From: Sipunculus nudus
Taxonomy: Eukaryota > Annelida > Sipuncula > Golfingiida > Sipunculidae
Assembly (NCBI GenBank): GCA_026874595.1
Contig: CM049307.1
Span: forward strand, 77,352,643-77,416,642
DNA length: 64,000 bases
Reading direction: 5' to 3'
The notes under the pieces were generated by a model. It saw only the letters and a list, made by a program, of their open reading frames with translations. It was not told the DNA's origin and did not search any database. This document shows, piece after piece, positions 58,825 through 64,000 of the stretch. The position numbers and the translations under genes are program-made. Within the stretch, counting starts at the first letter, position 1; every line of letters begins with the position of its first letter.

Positions 58825-59022
58825 CGGTGTTAATTATTAATATATTCTTAAACATCGTGATTGGTTTTAGATAAATAATATTAAATTTACCTACTAATAG
58901 TAGTGTTACTCAATATGTGTATTCATTTGGGTTATTCATATGTCTGAATTTTTTATGTTTACGGTAATTGATTTATTTTGTACAACTAGACATAATAACT
59001 AATACGAGGCAATATGTATGGC

Positions 59023-59375
59023 TCAGATGTTGGCGCCATGTCTGCTCCCCACTGGTGGTCCCAGAAGTCTGAGGGCTGTGACGTGATTAGCATCCTCACA
59101 TGAAATTACAAAAGAACGTTTCTGATTCACGGGAACCACAACTTTCTGGTTGATTTTATTGAGAACAATGCGAACCTCATCGCAATTAAAAATTAAATTA
59201 GGTTTTCCCTGTAAATTATTATCAACTAAAGTTGTTTGTAAAAAATTAAAATAATGTTTAACAACATTATTGTTGGCCATGATGGCTTTTCTTCGGTCCA
59301 GCATTCCTGGATTGCTTGGGCGTAGCTCTTGGTGTCTTTTGGCAAAACCCCGCGATCACTTCTTGGTGGGCCCAT
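59023..59375 (-). pseudogene. pogo/Tigger-type (DDE_1) transposase fragment
   Basis: On the minus strand SRGFAKRHQELRPSNPG...RRKAIMANN marks the end of the DNA-binding part; the tryptophan before SRG is a TGA stop. KPNLIFNCDE carries the first catalytic aspartate of the DDE_1 fold. NQKRSFVISCEDANHVTALR matches the following strands. The rest of the catalytic domain is missing. The usual DETG reads DEVR. The preceding DNA at 59400-59500 is a GC-rich insert. Confidence 0.72.
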
Positions 59376-59419
59376 TGTCACCAAAAGAACTGTGGAAGTT
59401 AATTATTTCCATATTATCC

Positions 59420-59492
59420 CCACTTAGCGGGGGGCGGCAGAGGGCGGTCCGCCCCGGGCGGCACGTTTTGAGGGGCGGCATTTTGATGGATT
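59420..59492. repeat. GC-rich palindromic patch
   Basis: GGGGGGCGGCAGAGGGCGG followed by TCCGCCCCGGGCGGCACG and TTTTGAGGGGCGGCA, sharply GC-rich in an AT-rich region. It can fold on itself (GGGCGG/CCGCCC). Origin unknown; possibly a short element end. Confidence 0.45.
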
Positions 59493-60084
59493 TGTATAGA
59501 ACTGAGATTAAGCATGACGAGTTCATTTGTACAAATTTGGCTGTTTTTTTTTTAGTTTGAATTTGTCGTTTTTGGTTGTGTTTCCCGAACCATGACGAAG
59601 TTGTATCTTCAATTAATAACGTCATATGATTAACGTGTCTCTATAATCTGATAGTTTGTCGTATTGGCCCCATATGAGATGTTCCATGCATTATATTATA
59701 GGAAAATTGAAAAAAAAAATCGTATGATTGTTGTTGTCCTTTTACGCAGGTTCAAAAGGAAACAATAACATATCAGAAGTATTACAATAACAAAACGTTA
59801 TCGGGATAATAACCTGTCATATAAAAGCATGTTTATGAAGGCCGTACACTGGCAGAAATTTCTTTATGGCTATTAACTATAGAGAAACAATTCTTGAAGA
59901 CCAGTTGATACAGTCAACATGAATTCAGTTTACTTCATAATTTTAAGTTTTACGTTGTTATTTATGTATTAAAAATGTCTTTCTTTCCCTGCATGAAGAT
60001 ACCATCATATTTAAAGACCTAAATTTAAAAGACCTAAATCATATTTTAAAGACACCAAAATACATCTTGCGTATTTCGCAATGT

Positions 60085-60490
60085 TCATACAATAGTCACA
60101 TTAAAATACAAAAATATTGCACACTCCTGAACATCTGAAGGACTACCTGATTTGCTGCTACATCTGTGTATGTACCATCGGTGATTAAATATGGTCTTAA
60201 CAAATTCAAGTGGAAAATCGGGAAATTGTTCGTCGCGTTCGTTTATTCGTGCAGAAGATTCCAAGCGGACGGCGTCTCTTGCCACTGGGTACTTGATGGT
60301 CACGTATTGTGAAACTGAGCTTCATCTGTTATTAAACGCCTGTACTAATGCTATTGTATTAACCTGCTCCTGTATACAACTAGCCCCGGTCTCCCCATCA
60401 CTATATTTTCTGAAATCCGTGTTGAGTCGATTCCACCAAGCTGTGTCCACCTTTTTTTATTATTTTCTTAAAAGGTTATATTTTCAATAA
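60085..60490 (-). other. Possible broken coding stretch, unidentified
   Basis: One frame reads YPVARDAVRLESSARINERD and EQFPDFPLEFVKTIFNHRWY. It lies between the pogo-type and YqaJ-type fragments on the same strand and looks protein-like, but I cannot place it. It could be a third transposon relic. Confidence 0.25.
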
Positions 60491-60782
60491 TTTTCTAGAA
60501 AATTTGACATGGAAGTTATAACCCAATATGGCAATTAAGAATTTCACATTAAAGCTCCAGTTTTTGTTTCGCAAGTGTTTGGTTTTACCTGATGATATGA
60601 CAGATCAGATGTGTCCCCGCATGAGTAGCCATCTTTGATTTAACTGGTCATATTTTTAAGTGTGTACATTACATCATCCAAACAGCAGCTCTGAATTGAG
60701 GCTATTGTTTTGAATGTTACCAATGACCTTAACTGCCACAAGTGCCATGGGTCTTATATGTTGCAAAATATAGACTGATTTC

Positions 60783-61501
60783 TCATAATTTTAAATAATT
60801 ATGACAGTGGTTAAGAAAGATTTTTCCTGAATGGGTGTCGTTTCGCAGACAGGAGTTTTCTTGTTCAGCGACTTTACGTATAGATAGCCCTCTGTACTTG
60901 TATGGGTGTTTTGCTTCAACTTGGCATGTGCCATGACAATTAAATGTCATGATTGCATCAGGAGAGCCTGCAATTATTAGCAGTCTATCATGTACGTAAA
61001 ATCCACATGAATACATCTGCAAATTATGGTGATGTCGCCGAGCTGCCTTTTGAATGCCATCAATGCACTGCCCTGTTGTATTGGCCCCATTGAATTGCTA
61101 GTGAATACGCTGCTGGCCCATAATTCATAATTTCTTAACATAAGGTGTTTTCTTGGCTGATGGTGTCCAACTTTACTTTGCATGCTGTAGTATGTACAAT
61201 ACTTGCAGTTATTCGACCTGCTCGGTGTTTGTACCATTCATCACAGAGAGACTGATCTTTTGTAGCAATGACTATGTCAATGGCGCTCTGTCGGTCTGGT
61301 TGTGTTGTAACAGACGGGAATAGTACTCCAGGTGATAAGCTTGTGGCAGCCATGCAGCTCTGGCATTGTAGGCGGCAATATTTGATCAATTAGAAATTTT
61401 CCTTCATCCTGAGTTATTACCTGTTTACAGAAATCATTGAAATCAGAACAGTTCATGAACTGCTCATTTGGATCTGCACTGGGAGGAAAGTATACCAGCA
61501 C
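60783..61501 (-). pseudogene. YqaJ-type nuclease, broken
   Basis: Across frame changes the minus strand reads SLCDEWYKHRAGRITASIVH, AIQWGQYN, LLIIAGSPDAIMTFNCHGT and CQVEAKHPYKYRGLSI. This is the order of a YqaJ (lambda-exonuclease-like) fold: W...R.GRITAS, wG..nE, aSPDg and EIKCP. The E-x-K of the active site is kept (VEAKHP), but the SPDG glycine is alanine and the EIKCP cysteine is changed. At least three frameshifts or stops break it. In invertebrates such genes are multi-copy and often linked with transposons. An N-terminal stretch (61501-61277) ending near LPPTMPELHG resembles the usual linker. Confidence 0.7.
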
Positions 61502-62664
61502 ACTAGCCTGTCCATATGTGATTTATCTTAGTTTATCTATATTCATTTGGTTTATGGATCGTGGTATTTGATGATCTTCTGCTCGAGAGTCAGATTAACA
61601 CCTGAGAGATTTGGACACCTGTTCTTCTAGTAAACAGTCACCAAGGAAAATCACAATTAAAAGGATGTAACAATGTTATGAGACTTGAAGTTTATGTAAT
61701 TAGAGATGCAATAGTATCTCCAGGAGCTGTGCAAGGATCTTTTTTAATATTGTGTATACACAAACAACCATACAGTCACTCATATAACACACTTTCCACC
61801 TGACACACATGCATGAACACCAAGACAGCCATACAGGCTAACTTAACTGAAATAAAAGACATTTTATTTATTAATTATTTTTCAGAACAATTTACCTGAC
61901 ATTATAAAACGTGCCGATCCTTAGTTAGGCCTACTTTTAATTAGCTTAAAAAGACTAATTTATTTAAATGATTTTATACATGAACCGTTTCATGCACTAA
62001 TTCCTATCAGTTCTACTTTTCGTGACATTGTTCGTTTTTCTTTAGCTTTGTTGTCTTATATTGTACAGCGATTTAGGGGTTTAATAAAAATGTGGTACTA
62101 GTGATCATCATCTCAGCGCTTTCTTGTGTATACGCGGTGAATCACAACAGACATCCTAATAGTAATACAGTGGAGTGGATTACCAACGTGAAATATAACT
62201 GTTTTCCCTCATAAGAGCTGACATGATTCAAGCTAACCGCGAGCTATTATTCAAAACCTATAAATAGTGTAAAATCTTAATACAAGATGGCACTGAAAAG
62301 CAAAGTCTACATAAGTAAATAACAATGGTCATATTCCAAAGCATTTCATTAACATTTGAGATAAAAATATTTAAAGTGAATGTAGATCATACGATCAGAC
62401 AAGTTTTCATTGTCAGCTCTGTAGTGTCATTTGTGCAATTCACAGTCTAAGAAACATTAGCAATATTCTCAGGGCCCGTTGGTTCAGTTTCTTCTATGTC
62501 ATGGCAATGTAAGGCAAAGCGTTTGTCCCAGGATTTGCTTCCTAAAAATTGTTGTTTGACCAAAGACAATTGGATTATAACTAGGACCATAATGTGATAC
62601 AGTGGAGTTGGTATTCATCCTATTGCACAACCGTCTATTACATCCAAGTTAAAGTATCCTGGTC
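61502..62664. other. No gene seen
   Basis: AT-rich spacer without a supportable feature. Confidence 0.4.
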
Positions 62665-62667
62665 TTA

Positions 62668-62988
62668 AGCTGGGTGTCCACTTATGCGGTACGGATACGG
62701 ATGCGGACGCGTTTTAAATCGCGCATATGGAATAAAGAAGGAGTGTGTCCACTTATGCGGTGCGGAGTGTGTGCGGAAACGGATAGGTTTTTTGAAAACC
62801 GGACCATGTAGCCGCGGGTACGGAAACGCATGCGGAAACGCATGCGGAAAGTACCTTTTTGTAGAGGAGAAAGAGGGGGAAAGACCTAAAAACGCACTGT
62901 AAAACGTATCTAATGGATACACTAGCACAAAATATCCGCATACGTATCCGCACCGCACACGCACTGACGTACAAGTGGACACGCGGCT
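62668..62988. mobile_element. PIF/Harbinger-type MITE
   Basis: 321 bp starting AGCTGGGTGTCCACTTATGC and ending GTGGACACGCGGCT. The ends are inverted copies of AGC(T/C)G(G/C)GTGTCCACTT(A/G)T, flanked on both sides by TTA (62665-62667 and 62989-62991). A 3-bp TTA duplication with such ends is characteristic of PIF/Harbinger. Inside, GTGTCCACTTATGCGGT occurs again at about 62747, and CGGAAACGCATGCGG is tandemly repeated. The GC-rich interior has no coding sequence. Confidence 0.85.
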
Positions 62989-62999
62989 TTACTGTGATA

Positions 63000-63326
63000 T
63001 TGTCTGCTACACAGCGTTTTTATAATTCACAGAAGCCAACTCTGCATGATTTGATTTATCAGATGCCTGGTACTGTCCAGTCAAGGGTTTGCCATGACCT
63101 GACTCTACCATTCACTGGAAAAGGCCAGCACTTTAGACAGTTGAATCGGCCGTTGATCACCTGGATCAGCTATGGGCCTGTTTTTATCACAGAAAATATC
63201 TACAAAGATGCTTGTGTTCTCAATGAAGGTCAGTGTGCTAGACAATTGGTCTTCAAGCTGATTGGCTTAAGCATATGCCTGCATACGTGTCACCAGAGGA
63301 CTGTGACTTTATTTATTAAACTAACA
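63000..63326. other. No gene identified
   Basis: An open frame continues from the MITE through here, but its upstream part is MITE sequence and no domain is visible. Confidence 0.35.
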
Positions 63327-63727
63327 TAAAGGTTAATGTTCTGTTTAACAACTTGGCCATTCTTGTGTTTCTTAAACAGTTTTAACAATCTTGTATGAAC
63401 TGAACATATTAACGAATTCATTAGAGTCATCTAGAAACCCTTGGAATATGATTAATTTTCCTCTGAAACACTAAAAAATCGAGACAAACCCTGTGAAGGA
63501 ATATGGAGTGGACCTGCCGCTGAGTTCTCATTCTGTCTGTATGCCTTAAAATGACACAGAAAATCATTTTACTTCCACCGTGTGGCCTTCCTTTGTAAGA
63601 AGTGCAATGCAATATTTGTACAGAATCTTGTTGTGCATCTTCCTTTTAATAAAGCCACTCATATAAGAAACAAGACTTGCAATAGTACTACAGCACTAAA
63701 ATCTTCAGTTGCCTCTATTATTGGACA
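63327..63727. repeat. Dispersed repeat, copy 2 (CKKCN-type)
   Basis: Matches 41858-42258 in the same orientation, including GAAGGAATATGGAGTGGACC and the frame FLCKKCN...VVHLP...NSTTALK. A one-base length difference upstream of CACCGTGT shows that the two copies are not both in frame there. An open frame runs on to 63911 without a recognised domain. Confidence 0.65.
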
Positions 63728-64000
63728 TACCATACCTGATGGTATTTTATTTGCACTTTTTGCCAGGATTTTTATTGCTTTTGCTGGAATGTCAGTTTAC
63801 GAAAGACTGCGCTTTTTAGCACAAACTGTTTGGCTGATATCAGGAATTAGAATTACCTTTCAAAAACATGTTTGTTGTAGAGGAACGATAAGCGAAAGCA
63901 TGTTCCCTTAGTTTAGGATTGAAACGGTGTTCACATTTGAATCGAATTTGTGCAATGAAGCTCGGAGAGCAATCCTGGTTCAATTGACCAGTGAGCAGGA

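Overview
The window looks like a stretch of an AT-rich, intron-containing animal genome, most likely a mollusc or another lophotrochozoan. The reasons are spliced exons with GT/AG borders, many (TA)n microsatellites, long degenerate minisatellites of the type common in bivalves and gastropods, and a high load of old transposable elements. I see no rRNA, no intact tRNA, no CRISPR and no bacterial gene organisation.

Region 1 (about 4.3-16.4 kb, + strand) holds the only gene that looks intact: the 3' end of an ionotropic glutamate receptor-like channel gene in four exons (4332-4543, 7059-7328, 15436-15711, 16348-16419). Every junction visible inside the window is phase 0. The exons encode membrane segment M3, the second ligand-binding half, M4 and a 23-residue cytoplasmic tail. 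Upstream exons (amino-terminal domain, S1, M1, pore) were not found and probably lie left of the window. Its 8.1-kb third visible intron is filled by an old Ty3/gypsy LTR element on the minus strand (7702-14120), a 1-kb Helitron-like element (14290-15295) and TA microsatellites. In the LTR element integrase lies upstream of reverse transcriptase, the unusual Gmr1-type pol order.

Region 2 (17-30 kb) is repeats. It holds a broken PHD-finger fragment, a degenerate minisatellite block (18.0-20.6 kb), two copies of a ~277-bp-period array (21.9-23.3 and 28.3-29.5 kb), a seven-copy ~340-bp array between them (26.0-28.3 kb), and a second Helitron copy (23978-24980). Three different array families carry the same 12-bp palindrome GGTGGCGCCACC. 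A coding-like but unidentified minus-strand stretch lies at 29.7-30.5 kb.

Region 3 (33.5-40 kb) holds two convergent broken genes. On the + strand is a DUF6589-like gene with three in-frame stops. On the - strand is the C-terminal half of a RecQ-like helicase with good splice sites, whose last intron has been hit by a solo LTR (37019-37812) of the same family as the LTR element in Region 1. I infer that the pair may be the remains of one mobile unit.

Region 4 (41-64 kb) is mostly non-coding. It contains a dead LINE reverse transcriptase fragment with a tRNA-like SINE head beside it, a 565-bp MITE with 89-bp inverted ends and a 9-bp target duplication (49188-49752), and minus-strand debris of an IS630/Tc1-type transposase, a pogo-type transposase and a YqaJ-type nuclease (58.5-61.5 kb). 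It also holds a 321-bp PIF/Harbinger-type MITE (62668-62988) and a 370-bp dispersed repeat present at 41.9 and 63.3 kb.
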